From: Lepiota brunneoincarnata
Taxonomy: Eukaryota; Basidiomycota; Agaricomycetes; Agaricales; Agaricaceae
Direction: 5' to 3'
DNA length: 64,000 bases
Assembly (NCBI GenBank): GCA_023014365.1
Contig: JAEBUN010000010.1
Coordinates: forward strand, 248,001 to 312,000
Shown here: positions 21,628-31,374 of the stretch, piece by piece
Numbering within the stretch: the stretch's first letter is position 1
Layout: each line of letters begins with the position of its first letter
Program-made: the position numbers and the translations under genes
Notes under the pieces: model-generated
What the model was told of the DNA's origin: nothing
Seen by the model: only the letters and a program-made list of their open reading frames with translations
The model's database searches: none

Positions 21628-21888
21628 ATGACGTATGAAAGAAAACCACCCCTCTGTGTAGCCATCACTACGTCTCTCAACCTCTCCCCGCCAGAAGACC
21701 TGGCCTACCTACTCATCTTCATTTTTACCTCCACTGCCACCCTCATCACCTACCAAATAATCACCCTAGAACTTGAACGCATCACATGCCCCTGTCACTG
21801 CTGTGTTGTCAGATTGTGGAACCTATACTCAGGAATCTCCATCATCGCAACCCAATTTTTCATTCTTCTAGTGATAATTGATCGCTAG
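21628..21888 (+). CDS. small pre-gag ORF with two hydrophobic segments (B-2)
   Basis: An 86-codon frame collinear with 9330-9548 of B-1. It keeps both hydrophobic segments and the CPCHCC cluster. It begins at an ATG that is ACG in B-1, while the B-1 ATG is ACG here, so the ancestral start is unclear. Differences from B-1 are mainly silent. Confidence 0.45.
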   Translation: MTYERKPPLCVAITTSLNLSPPEDLAYLLIFIFTSTATLITYQIITLELERITCPCHCCVVRLWNLYSGISIIATQFFILLVIIDR

Positions 21889-21889
21889 A

Positions 21890-22561
21890 CAACTACCACC
21901 ACACCTCCAAAGAAATTCTCAGCCTGAGAAACTCCATCACCCCCCCCCAAATCGAGAAGTAGAATCTCAGGATCAGGGACTCAAAATCCAGATCCCAGAA
22001 GAAACCCTATCCCCACTCAAACACTATTCCCGTTCTATCCCCCATCTCCATTTGACTCACCCGCTCCAAGTGCATCAACTGTCACACGCACTCAAACAAG
22101 TTTTGCTGAAGAACTAGCAGAACGACAAAGAATACAACACGAAAAAGAACTAAAAGAACACTACAAACAAGAAAGAAGACGCAAACAAGCTGAAGAATAT
22201 CGTGCCAAAGTAGACCCATTAAACGATTACAAACTTCAAAGACTTGAATACACCCTCAAGCAACCAAGAGAACTTTCCAAATCAGAAGAGAACTTACTCA
22301 CATGCCACGAATACACAGTAAACCAAGGAAGAACTCCCCCAGCAGATAACGACTCCAATGTCTATATAATAGACAACAACCAATCAGATCCTGATCCACA
22401 ACCACCTGCACTACCTGCGCCAACTGTACCCTTAGCCCTACCAGCTCCTCCCCTACAACCAACACAACCCCCAACACCACCACCGCTGCCACCACCTGGA
22501 CAATTACAAATAATGGCCACCACACACACCCCAAAGGAGTTAGGACTCCTCAAACCCATTG
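21890..22561 (+). pseudogene. gag: Gag of element B-2, N-terminal part
   Basis: The sequence matches the start of B-1 gag (9561 onward), but the start codon is ACA and the frame carries stops and small indels. It ends at the family D LTR, after the motif encoded by ACCCCAAAGGAGTTAGG. Non-functional. Confidence 0.75.
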
Positions 22562-22902
22562 TGTTAGGGGAAGTAAGAGCGCTGGAACCAATTTGATATT
22601 CAGGTGGCGATTACAATCGCCACCCATGCTACATATATACATAGCGGTCTGCGCACAGACCGGGTAGCCAAACACTATGATAGCTACCAGAAATAATACG
22701 CACAAACAATATACAAACAACTATAGATGATAAGGTTGTCTGCGGATCGGGCTCGGGGATGGGGGTGGCCAAAGGCCGAGACCGGGCTTGGACATCGGGC
22801 ATCGGCTAGGAAGGCCAAGCCCGGACATCCAACCACAAGTCTCTAGACGTACCTTGCGTAAGGGGGGGGCACGACGTGGAACGCGATGCCCATCCCCTTA
22901 CA
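22562..22902 (+). repeat. solo LTR, family D
   Basis: A 341-bp unit starting TGTTAGGGG and ending CCCCTTACA (near-perfect inverted ends), flanked by CATTG at 22557-22561 and 22903-22907. B-1 lacks it, which gives the precise uninterrupted target sequence. No internal region of this family lies in the window. Confidence 0.88.
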
Positions 22903-23872
22903 CATTGCCTTTGATGGAACTAGAAGACTTTTCAAAGATTGGATCTTCCAATGCGAAGTTTATGTGCTTGCCAATGTGACCACTTACAACACTGACCTTG
23001 CTAGGACTCTATTTGTCCTTTCAACAATGCAATCAGGAGATGCCCGAGCTTGGGCCAGACAATACTTACATGAGAGAAATGCCCAAACCCAACAAGGGCA
23101 ACCCGTAGCCATGGAGTCATGGGACAACTTCACTGCCCAGCTCAGAGCCGACTTCACTCTGGCAGATGAACATGCGTACGTGCATACCAGACTTCAAACC
23201 TTGCACCAAGCAGGTAAACCAATGACTGAGTTCAACTCTCAGTTCAAGGAACTTGTCTGTCAATCCGGACTCAATGAAGATCACACTCTGATCGATCTAT
23301 ACCACAAGGCAATCAACTGCCACATCGCCATGAAGATTGACAAATCGGAAAACCCTCCAACAACTATTGCTGCTTGGTACACCCAAGCCAATAAACTCGA
23401 TGACAATTTCCATCGAATCAATGCCCTCTACAGCACTCCCAGGAACACATTCCCCCAGAGGAACCAATACCAACCTAACCATGGACCAAGCTGTCCAAAC
23501 AACAATGTGCCCTATGCACAATTCTACCAAAGGAGCAATGCTCCACGTTTCACCCCATGAGACCCACACGCCATGGAAATAGACCATACCACCGTAGAAG
23601 AAGGATTCGAAGATCCTTACCCTGAAATACCCCAACCGGAATATGCCGAAGAAGACTTCATTCAAGAACCATTGGAGTTAGATGCTGTTGTCACTGGACA
23701 ACAAATGAAATCATATCAGAACCAAGAATGCTTCCGATGCAGAGCTAAAGATCATTGGGTCAGTAAATGCCCACAACCACCACCAGCTAGATGCTTCCCA
23801 GGAATGCGCACCAATCCCCCCCACCCTGTGAGAAACCCCAATTGTCCCCTCCCAGGACAACAAAACACTTGC
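22903..23872 (+). pseudogene. gag: Gag of element B-2, core part
   Basis: It continues the Gag core collinear with B-1 (ESWDNFTAQLRADF and following), with a TGA at 23558 where B-1 reads through, and a zinc knuckle whose third position pattern has changed to CFRCRAKDHWVSKC. It is cut at 23872 by element A; the last gag bases resume at 32115. Confidence 0.8.
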
Positions 23873-23876
23873 TGTT

Positions 23877-24245
23877 ATGAACAGTCCAGACCGGGAGGAA
23901 CAAGAATTACTGTTCGACTTTACAAGATGGGTACAGGAGACTACAGACCAACTACGGGCACAAGAATACGAAGACGAGGAAGGGGAATACTACACCGCCA
24001 TGCAGGACCTGGCGAGAGAAGCAGGAATGGAGATAACCTTGGAGGATATATTGGAGTACCCCGAGGACGAGGAAGATAACCATGGATCAACCGATCCAAC
24101 CTCCGATACGGATGGAAGCACCGAGAGAACGGAGACCGAGAATGAAGAAGACTCCATGGAGATACAATCGGGAGAAGGAGATTATGAGTCAGAGGAAAGC
24201 GATGGAACATCGCACAGCAGTAGCGAGAGTACTGACTCATTGTAA
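23877..24245 (+). CDS. LTR-embedded acidic protein domain, 5' LTR of element A
   Basis: A 122-codon frame identical to the C-terminal part of ORF4 in the 3' LTR. In the 5' LTR it lies upstream of the predicted transcription start, so the element's own full-length RNA would include it only at its 3' end. Described further under ORF4. Confidence 0.5.
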   Translation: MNSPDREEQELLFDFTRWVQETTDQLRAQEYEDEEGEYYTAMQDLAREAGMEITLEDILEYPEDEEDNHGSTDPTSDTDGSTERTETENEEDSMEIQSGEGDYESEESDGTSHSSSESTDSL

Positions 24246-24354
24246 TATAAATAACGCTAGGATGCCATCAGCCAGGATGTGCATCATGGTCAGGACTGCG
24301 CACGACCAGTAGAACAGCCAAGTAACCTATAACGAGTATATAGCATCTCATAGG

Positions 24355-24401
24355 TATATAAGGCCTGTACAAGTAGAGATTAAAGCCTCAAGCTTTAATC
24401 T
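24355..24401 (+). promoter_or_regulatory. LTR promoter and mRNA 5'-end primer sequence, family A
   Basis: TATATAAGG at 24355-24363 predicts initiation near 24386-24391. AAGCTTTAATCT at 24390-24401 would thus be at the mRNA 5' end. It pairs over 12 nt with the site just after the LTR. The upstream arm GATTAAAGC can also pair with GCTTTAATC in DNA or antisense RNA. Confidence 0.65.
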
Positions 24402-24572
24402 TGTTAACAGCGGTCGTTTACCTCTCTGCCTTAACTTGGCGTCTTCCCTCGTTATCTCATTGAGCGCGATCCACTAAGCTCTATAAGGCCAACCGTTTCG
24501 GACACCTTGTAGAGTGATTGAAGGCCGTCTCCAGTTATCCTCGGATACAGAAGGAGCACGGATCATAACATT

Positions 24573-24584
24573 AGATTAAAGCTT
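24573..24584 (+). other. self-complementary primer-binding site, family A
   Basis: AGATTAAAGCTT lies 2 bases after the LTR and is the exact reverse complement of 24390-24401. It is a different sequence from the family B site but has the same length, place and partner position, which argues that the pairing is functional. Confidence 0.75.
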
Positions 24585-24760
24585 CCTTTGGACAACCTCC
24601 ATCGTACACCCCGTGGTATCGGTACGCCTTGTCGCTACCCTTCCACACCGGCAGACGATACGCTTTATCGCTATCCGAGTGCCAACCGTATCTGACGACA
24701 CGCCTTGTCGCTGTCCGGTGATACACCCCCGTAGAGCAGGCCACCATACCCTCTGCACCC

Positions 24761-25497
24761 TTGGTCAGACGCACCGAAAGCGTTGATAGGTCATCCACAC
24801 CTTTAAGTGTTGATTGGGATAACGCACCCGTAAGCGTTGTATACAGGTCATCCGCACCTTCAAGCGTCGATTGGGATAACGCACCCGCAAGCGTTGTTTA
24901 TTCACCCTCACCCTCACCTTCGACTTCTTCCCTCTTCACCCTGTCTACAAACCGAAACGACCCCCTTGCCACCGACTACGAAGAATCCAACAGTTCCGAC
25001 TGGTCGACAACCGACTCCGAACCCGACTTCATACCCCCTCCACCACGGACCCTAAAAAGAAAACAAAACCTATACCCCTCACTCGTTCACCCTCTGGTTC
25101 CGCACCATACCCTACACAACCTACCGAGAGAGTTCAACGTCGAACAGAAGACCCAGGATACCCAGCACCCCCAGCATCAGTTCTTCAATCCCTACCTAAA
25201 CAACCACCACCTGAAAGAACTGCCACCTCTACCCGCTCAAAGCTCGGGGAGCCGATTCATAGAACATCTACCCCATCCTCCGGTCCTCAACCCTCAACAA
25301 GTACAAGAACTAGCGACAACACTTCGCAACAGAAACCACCAAGAACATTCTCACCCCTCGCATCACCACTTGGATCACCGGTACACTCACCGCCTCGATC
25401 CAGTTCCCCTGTACAATCCGAACCATCCGAAGTTAGCCCCACTACCGGGTCTATTCACACTTCCGACGAGGAATCCACAACCTCTGACATTAACAAT
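24761..25497 (+). CDS. pre-gag leader frame of element A
   Basis: A frame opens at 24761 and stays open far into gag (to 26527) in +1 relative to it. Its first part encodes two copies of a 19-residue repeat (SVDWDNAP core, 57-bp period, near 24790-24903) whose differences include several silent ones. An acidic stretch (ATDYEESNSSDWSTTDSEPD) follows. The gag frame is itself open from 24880 with no ATG before 25498 and is Ser/Pro-rich. The leader may therefore be a separate small protein, or an N-terminal Gag extension joined by a frame change. I limit the call to the part that does not overlap the recognisable Gag core. Confidence 0.35.
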
Positions 25498-26622
25498 ATG
25501 GCCTCCTCCGCAAAAATCAACACACCCCCAACCTTTAATGGAGAGACCGACTACTTCCGCCTCTGGAAGGATGCAGTACAACTATACATCGATGCAAAGC
25601 CAGGAGCCTTTCCCGATGACAAGACCAAGATACAATTCGCCCTTTCATACATGTCCACCGGCCCCGCCGCAACATGGAGAGGAGCATTCTTGGAATCAAA
25701 CAAAGAACTTGATGGAAGCCAGACCCTTCCGACATGGAAGAAATTTCTCGAAGGACTCGATACATCCTTCGCCCCAAACAATGTCCCCGCCGATGCAATG
25801 GACAGAATCCGCCACCTCAAACAGAATGGACGATATATCGACGATTACATATCCCAGTTCCAGATACTTGCCTATCAGGCCGACCTTGGAGATGGAGTGG
25901 CGGCGGTCAACTATTTCAAGAACGGGCTGGATCGCCCCGTCGCAATCAAGACAATTAGCCTCAATCCAGGAAACAAACTCAGCGACTGGTTCAAGCAAGC
26001 TCGAACAGCATATCAGATACTACAAACTCAACGCGACTATATGCAAACTCGAGGAACTCCCTCGTTTTCAACGACTTCGCGCACTCGCCCATTTAAAGGG
26101 AAAAGAAATGCTTTTACGCGCCGTGTCCCACTGCCCTATCAAGCAACAGACCCTAACGCAATGGATATTGACCAACTCGCCGAAGCAGTCTACAACCTCG
26201 ACTTTGAGGACGAGCCAGATCTACTCGCCGAGGAAGCTGATGAAGACGAGGAGACCGAAGAAGACAGACTCCACCAGTTGGTACAAGAACGCACCCGCGA
26301 AGCCCTCAACGCAATCCTCACGGACGCCCAAAGAAAGGATCTCAAAGAAAAGAGATGCTTCAACTGCCGCAAGACTGGACACTTCGCCCGCGAATGCCCC
26401 ACCAAGAAGACAATATATCGCCGATCCGAATTACCCCGCAATTTGGATGCCAGAAACCGGTCAAATGCGATATCCAGAAGAAGACAAGCAAGTTATAGGA
26501 AGAAGAATTCCCTATACAACATACTAGAAGATGCAACCGACGAGGAAGTCGAGGACATCTACGAACATTTTGCAAATGAATCCAACCACCCAGATGCCCC
26601 TCTGGTTAAGGATTTTGCCTAA
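25498..26622 (+). CDS. gag: Gag polyprotein, element A
   Basis: A 374-codon frame from the first ATG of this frame. Gag core at residues 10-180 (FNGETDYFRLWKDAVQLY, TWRGAFLESNKE, FKNGLDRPVAIK), an acidic stretch around 235-265, and a CCHC knuckle CFNCRKTGHFAREC near residues 288-301. It builds the virus-like particle. The frame ends GATTTTGCCTAA. Pol is open in the -1 frame from 26610, so the two overlap by 13 bases and a slip on the T run would fuse them. Confidence 0.92.
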   Translation: MASSAKINTPPTFNGETDYFRLWKDAVQLYIDAKPGAFPDDKTKIQFALSYMSTGPAATWRGAFLESNKELDGSQTLPTWKKFLEGLDTSFAPNNVPADAMDRIRHLKQNGRYIDDYISQFQILAYQADLGDGVAAVNYFKNGLDRPVAIKTISLNPGNKLSDWFKQARTAYQILQTQRDYMQTRGTPSFSTTSRTRPFKGKRNAFTRRVPLPYQATDPNAMDIDQLAEAVYNLDFEDEPDLLAEEADEDEETEEDRLHQLVQERTREALNAILTDAQRKDLKEKRCFNCRKTGHFARECPTKKTIYRRSELPRNLDARNRSNAISRRRQASYRKKNSLYNILEDATDEEVEDIYEHFANESNHPDAPLVKDFA

Positions 26623-29600
26623 GGAGACTAGCCACCACGTCTAGCCCTCCACAAAGACCTCCTTCCCTTTCCTATTCACAAAATGATATTAATGTCGTAA
26701 AGTTACAGGAATCGTCAGCACGCGTAATACATCTACCCTGTCGAATCCGAAAACACAAGTTCGCTAAGGAAGGACCCGAAAGCGTGGAACTACTTGCCCT
26801 ACTCGACTCAGGAGCAGCAGGAAACTTCATTGACCCCGGAATGGTCAAACAACATTCATTCAAAACAACACCCCTCGATCGACCCATCGAAGTACGAAAT
26901 GCCGATGGATCTGTTAACGAAAATGGAACAGCCACCCACTACACGACCCTCAACCTAACGGTTAACGGGAAGAATATGGAGATCAAACCAAAAGTAGTCT
27001 CCCTCGGAAGCCCAAGACTCATCCTTGGATTCCCTTGGCTTGCAGAACACAACCCAGACATCGATTGGGATGCCAAACAACTACGCTGGAGAAACGAACG
27101 TTGGGACAACACTATATTCCGAGAACTCATCCAATCCATGGAACCCGATTGGATCTACAACGACCAACTGAACCACATCTCCACACTAGAGCCCACAAGC
27201 TTCGAAGAAATCAACTTCAAAGCCTCCGCATCACAATTCCTCGCCGTACAACATGGAGAAAAGAAAAACGACGACCCAAGAAAAGTCGTACCCACGGAAT
27301 TCCACGAATACCTCCCCGTATTTAGCAAGAAACAAGCCGAACGATTCCCCCCACAACGACCATGGGATCACAAAATTGAACTCAAGGAATCATTCAAACC
27401 AATTGCCATGAAGTCCTACCGACTCTCCCTCAACGAAGAAAAGGAACTCGACACGTTCCTAGAAGAAAACCTTCAAAAGGGATACATTCGACCATCCGAA
27501 TCGCCAATGGCATCACCTTTCTTCTTCGTAGGAAAGAAAGACGGAAAACTACGCCCCTGTCAAGACTACAGATACCTCAACGAGCATACCGTCAAAAATG
27601 CGTACAACCTCCCCCTCATCTCTCATATTCTCGACAAACTCCGAGGATCGAAATACTTTACCAAACTCGACGTACGAGCAGGATACAACAACATCCGCAT
27701 ACGCAAAGGAGATGAATGGAAAGGAGCCTTCAGGACACCCCGAGGACTATTCGAACCCACGGTTATGTTCTTTGGAATGTGTAACTCCCCAGCAACATTC
27801 CAAACCATGATGGACTCATTATTCCGAAAACTCATCGACAATGGAGGAGTAATCGTTTACATGGACGACATCCTCATTCATGCAAAAACAAAACAAAAAC
27901 TTCGACGCCTCACAAGAGAAGTACTCAAGATACTCAAGGACAACGATCTATACCTCAAAACCGAGAAATGCGAATTCGAACGACAACGACTCGAATACCT
28001 AGGAGTTATTATCACTCCCGACTCAGTTTCAATGGACCCAGCAAAGCTCAAAGGCATCGCTGAATGGCCAACACCAACTACCCCGCGCGACGTACGAAAA
28101 TTCATAGGATTTTGCAACTTCTATCGAAAATTCATACACCAATACGCCACATGGGCAAAACCTCTCAATGCCCTAATGTCCAAAACCAAGAAATTCGAAT
28201 GGACAGAAGAATGCCAGAACGCCTTCGATACTCTCAAGAGGAAATTCCAAAGCGAACCAGTATTAATGGTCCCCGACCGAGACAAACCCTTCGAAATCGA
28301 ATGCGACGCATCACTATTTGCATCAGGAGCAGTCCTACTTCAACGCGACAACAATGGAGTTAAACACCCAGTCGCATACTTCTCGAAAGGATTCTCACCA
28401 GCCGAACGCAACTATCATTGCTCCGAACAGGAACTCTTCGCCATTATCCGAGCACTCAAAGAATGGCGTCACCACATAGAAGGATCATCACACAAGACCA
28501 TCGTATGGTCAGATCACGATAACCTTCGCCGCTGGAGAAAACCTGAAGACCTCAGCAGAAGACAAGCCCGATGGATTGCCTACATGCAACGATTCGACAT
28601 CGAAATCCGACATATCCCTGGAAAGAAAAATGGACCAGCAGATGCCCTTTCCAGACGACCCGATCATGAACCCAAGACAAGAGACAATAAACAGGTCGTT
28701 GCACTCCCTGACAAATTCTTCACCCCAGAACAGCCACAACATATCCATATTATCGACGAAAACACTAAAAAGGAAATAAAAGAACTGTGGAAGAAAAAGA
28801 AACAAACCGACATCGCCCAAGAAGATGACTCAGGACACCCACGCGTTCAAGGAAAGCTATTTATACCACAAGATCTACACCTCAGACGCCGCTTACTGCA
28901 AAGAGTACATGACTCACCCACCGCAGGACACCCTGGAATCGCAGAAACAACTAGAAAACTCCAGGAATACGCCTACTGGCCCGGGATGCGATCATTTGTC
29001 AAAAACTACGTCAAAGGATGTGGCACTTGCCAACAATACAAGATCAATCGCCACCCCCTAAAACCACCGCTTCAACCTATCCCTGGACCCCGTTCTACCC
29101 GTCCATTCTCGAACATCTCGATGGATCTTATCACAGACCTACCCCCGGACGGACCCCATGATTCTATACTGGTCGTGGTCGACCAGCTTACGAAGGGGAT
29201 AATTCTAGAACCTACTGCGAAAACCGCCAACGCGGACAAGATCGCCGAAATTCTTATCAAACGGCTATTCTCTAGATTTGGCCTTCCCGAGAAAGTTCTC
29301 AGTGATCGCGACCCCAGATTCGCCGCCAAATCCATGAAAGAATTCTACAAACAACTCGGAATCGAACAAGCACTCTCTACCGCCTACCACCCCCAGACAG
29401 ACGGACAAACAGAGCGATTCAATCAAGAAATAGAACTCTACCTTGGCATCTATTGCTCATCGAACCCGAACAAATGGGTAAAGGCACTCCCACTCCTGGA
29501 ATATGTCCACAACTCGAAAACACATGCCGAACATCAACATACCCCATTTGAACTCCTCTATGGATCAAGCCCCAAAGGATTTCCGACCTCCGAGGAGCCA

Positions 29601-30278
29601 ACGAACATTCCAGCAATAGGAGAGAAGTTTAAATACCTCGCCAAGATACGCCAAGAAGCCCAAGCTGCGCATGAACAAGCCAGACTAAAAATGGCTGCAA
29701 GATATAACCGGCCAGATATCAATCTAAAAGTTGGACAGAAGGTTTGGCTCGACAACCGCAACCTCCCAATTCAGTACGCCTCAAAGAAACTGGCCCAACG
29801 CCGAGAAGGTCCCTTCACCATAACAAGAAAACTCGGACCTGTTACCTACGAACTAAAATTACCCATCAAATGGAAGATCCACAACAAGTTTCATGCGAGC
29901 CTCCTAATGCCTGCAGAAGAGAACGACACACATGGGGAATACAACACAGCCCCACCACCCGACCTCGTAAATGGAGAAGAAGAATACGAGGTCGAGTCAA
30001 TACTGCGCCACAGAAAATTCCGGAACAAGTATCAATTCCTAGTCAGATGGAAAGGATACCTTCCCACCGAGGATTCCTGGGAGCCAGAAGCAAACCTGGA
30101 GAACGCCAAGGAAGTCATTGAAGAATATAAAAGGGGCCACAAACTAGACAACCCCACCAATGACCCAACCACCCAACACTCGAGCAACCACTCCAGACCT
30201 CCCAGAGCCAGACAACGATGGACGCCTTCTCATCCGGGAAAGAATCATATCCCTGGCGAACCGCGTCGAAGGAAATAG
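26610..30278 (+). CDS. pol: Pol polyprotein, element A (intact)
   Basis: The frame is open from 26610 to the stop at 30278 with no ATG until 26839, which lies after the protease active site; it must be reached from gag. Residues counted from 26784: protease LLDSGAAGNF at 6-15; reverse transcriptase with VYMDDILIH near 358-366; RNase H with EIECDASLFASGAVL near 504-518; integrase zinc site H-H-C-C near 709-752; integrase core with Asp in MDLITDLPP, Asp in SDRDPRF and, after 35 residues, Glu in QTDGQTER; chromodomain near 1067-1120 with YEVESILRHRK and WKGYLPTEDSWEPEANL. All catalytic residues that I can check are present. Confidence 0.93.
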   Translation, partial: GFCLRRLATTSSPPQRPPSLSYSQNDINVVKLQESSARVIHLPCRIRKHKFAKEGPESVELLALLDSGAAGNFIDPGMVKQHSFKTTPLDRPIEVRNADGSVNENGTATHYTTLNLTVNGKNMEIKPKVVSLGSPRLILGFPWLAEHNPDIDWDAKQLRWRNERWDNTIFRELIQSMEPDWIYNDQLNHISTLEPTSFEEINFKASASQFLAVQHGEKKNDDPRKVVPTEFHEYLPVFSKKQAERFPPQRPWDHKIELKESFKPIAMKSYRLSLNEEKELDTFLEENLQKGYIRPSESPMASPFFFVGKKDGKLRPCQDYRYLNEHTVKNAYNLPLISHILDKLRGSKYFTKLDVRAGYNNIRIRKGDEWKGAFRTPRGLFEPTVMFFGMCNSPATFQTMMDSLFRKLIDNGGVIVYMDDILIHAKTKQKLRRLTREVLKILKDNDLYLKTEKCEFERQRLEYLGVIITPDSVSMDPAKLKGIAEWPTPTTPRDVRKFIGFCNFYRKFIHQYATWAKPLNALMSKTKKFEWTEECQNAFDTLKRKFQSEPVLMVPDRDKPFEIECDASLFASGAVLLQRDNNGVKHPVAYFSKGFSPAERNYHCSEQELFAIIRALKEWRHHIEGSSHKTIVWSDHDNLRRWRKPEDLSRRQARWIAYMQRFDIEIRHIPGKKNGPADALSRRPDHEPKTRDNKQVVALPDKFFTPEQPQHIHIIDENTKKEIKELWKKKKQTDIAQEDDSGHPRVQGKLFIPQDLHLRRRLLQRVHDSPTAGHPGIAETTRKLQEYAYWPGMRSFVKNYVKGCGTCQQYKINRHPLKPPLQPIPGPRSTRPFSNISMDLITDLPPDGPHDSILVVVDQLTKGIILEPTAKTANADKIAEILIKRLFSRFGLPEKVLSDRDPRFAAKSMKEFYKQLGIEQALSTAYHPQTDGQTERFNQEIELYLGIYCSSNPNKWVKALPLLEYVHNSKTHAEHQHTPFELLYGSSPKGFPTSEEPTNIPAIGEKFKYLAKIRQEAQAAHEQARLKMAARYNRPDINLKVGQKVWLDNRNLPIQYASKKLAQRREGPFTITRKLGPVTYELKLPIKWKIHNKFHASLLMPAEENDTHGEYNTAPPPDLVNGEEEYEVESILRHRKFRNKYQFLVRWKGYLPTEDSWEPEANLENAKEVIEEYKRGHKLDNPTNDPTTQHSSNHSRPPRARQRWTPSHPGKNHIPGEPRRRK

Positions 30279-31374
30279 CCAACCTAACCCTGCCACCAAT
30301 ACCGTTGACGACCAACCAGACAGGACCAACAGTCCTTATATCATCCGGCATACCTTCCTTCCCTCCAACCAACCCGAGATACGATCCATCCTTCTACACG
30401 AAGTTCCCTTTCATATTACCGGAACCCGTCTTAAACGCAGTCCAGCGATGGTACCCCTGGTCGACACCTGCTGGAAGACATTTACTGCTCTTCTGTATCA
30501 CAAGCGCCTCGTCCACGACCGAACAACAGAATTCGAAGAACTATGCGCCACTATTCTTTCTAGCGCAACAGAGGAACAGGACCGCAACACCATTTCTGCC
30601 ATGTTATCAACCGCTCTCACCGAATTCCCGTTCGAGAGTCCGATCCCAAGCCCGAGCAATGGAAGCGGAAGTCAGGACCGCCCTATCCTACCTATCGGGA
30701 CCACCGCCCAACCTTCCAACCCTCCCATGGTGGATACGAGTAACCAACCATCAAGTATTGTACAAGCTATATCTGCTTCTAATGACGCCCCCGTCGGGAC
30801 TACCACCACTCACCTATCCACCACCCGAACTCGCTGCAATTGCTGCCGTCGATTCGGCCATATCAAAGCAGGATGCCCGCGCTACCAATGTCGATATTGT
30901 CGAAAGATTGCCCCAGGCCATTACGAGAAGCACTGCGAGAGAAACCCTTACCAGCATCAACCCGCAAGTATGGTACCTGGCCTGTATCGCCGCCCACGAG
31001 GAATACCAAGCAGAGCTCGATCCCTCACACGTGAAACCACAAACAACAATATTCGACACATTGTTGCAAGCACCGAGCAGCGCCCCGCTTCAGCCAGACC
31101 CCTCCGCACCCGAATTCAAAATGCCCCCATCGTCATTCCGACCACCAACGCCACCACCACATCTGCTAGTGGAAGCCACCGACTTCCTGAATCGATCCTT
31201 CGGCACACCCGCCACCATTCACTCCAGAGAACCCATCGTCATCGACCTCACCCAAGACCCGCCATCCCCAGACCACCAAGCTACCGAAGCGACTCCCCAG
31301 AACCCGACCCATACTTCGACTGGGACCCCATCGCCGAATCAAATATTACAGGAGAGCCTGTCGGACTATACTGA
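30160..31374 (+). CDS. ORF3, post-pol zinc-knuckle protein, element A
   Basis: A 404-codon frame from an ATG that overlaps the end of pol by 119 bases. It carries two adjacent zinc knuckles, CNCCRRFGHIKAGC and CRYCRKIAPGHYEKHC (30832-30940), then an Arg-rich stretch and an acidic end finishing AESNITGEP. The homologous protein in family B has three knuckles and the same ending. It is absent from the usual gag-pol plan of Tf1/sushi elements. A second RNA- or DNA-binding factor is the simplest guess. Confidence 0.65.
   Translation: MTQPPNTRATTPDLPEPDNDGRLLIRERIISLANRVEGNSQPNPATNTVDDQPDRTNSPYIIRHTFLPSNQPEIRSILLHEVPFHITGTRLKRSPAMVPLVDTCWKTFTALLYHKRLVHDRTTEFEELCATILSSATEEQDRNTISAMLSTALTEFPFESPIPSPSNGSGSQDRPILPIGTTAQPSNPPMVDTSNQPSSIVQAISASNDAPVGTTTTHLSTTRTRCNCCRRFGHIKAGCPRYQCRYCRKIAPGHYEKHCERNPYQHQPASMVPGLYRRPRGIPSRARSLTRETTNNNIRHIVASTEQRPASARPLRTRIQNAPIVIPTTNATTTSASGSHRLPESILRHTRHHSLQRTHRHRPHPRPAIPRPPSYRSDSPEPDPYFDWDPIAESNITGEPVGLY

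Larger units (their letters stand above)
23873..24570 (+). repeat. 5' LTR of element A
   Basis: TGTTATGA...TCATAACA, 698 bp. U3 carries the acidic frame (23877-24245). A TATATAAGG box is at 24355-24363, followed by an inverted repeat GATTAAAGC/GCTTTAATC and the primer sequence at 24390-24401. Confidence 0.97.

Noticed and set aside
25498..26527. The +1 frame over the Gag core as a separate gene
   Set aside because: No family-like features in this part, and the C-rich codon use makes few stops in +1; only the leader part is kept as a possible coding frame.
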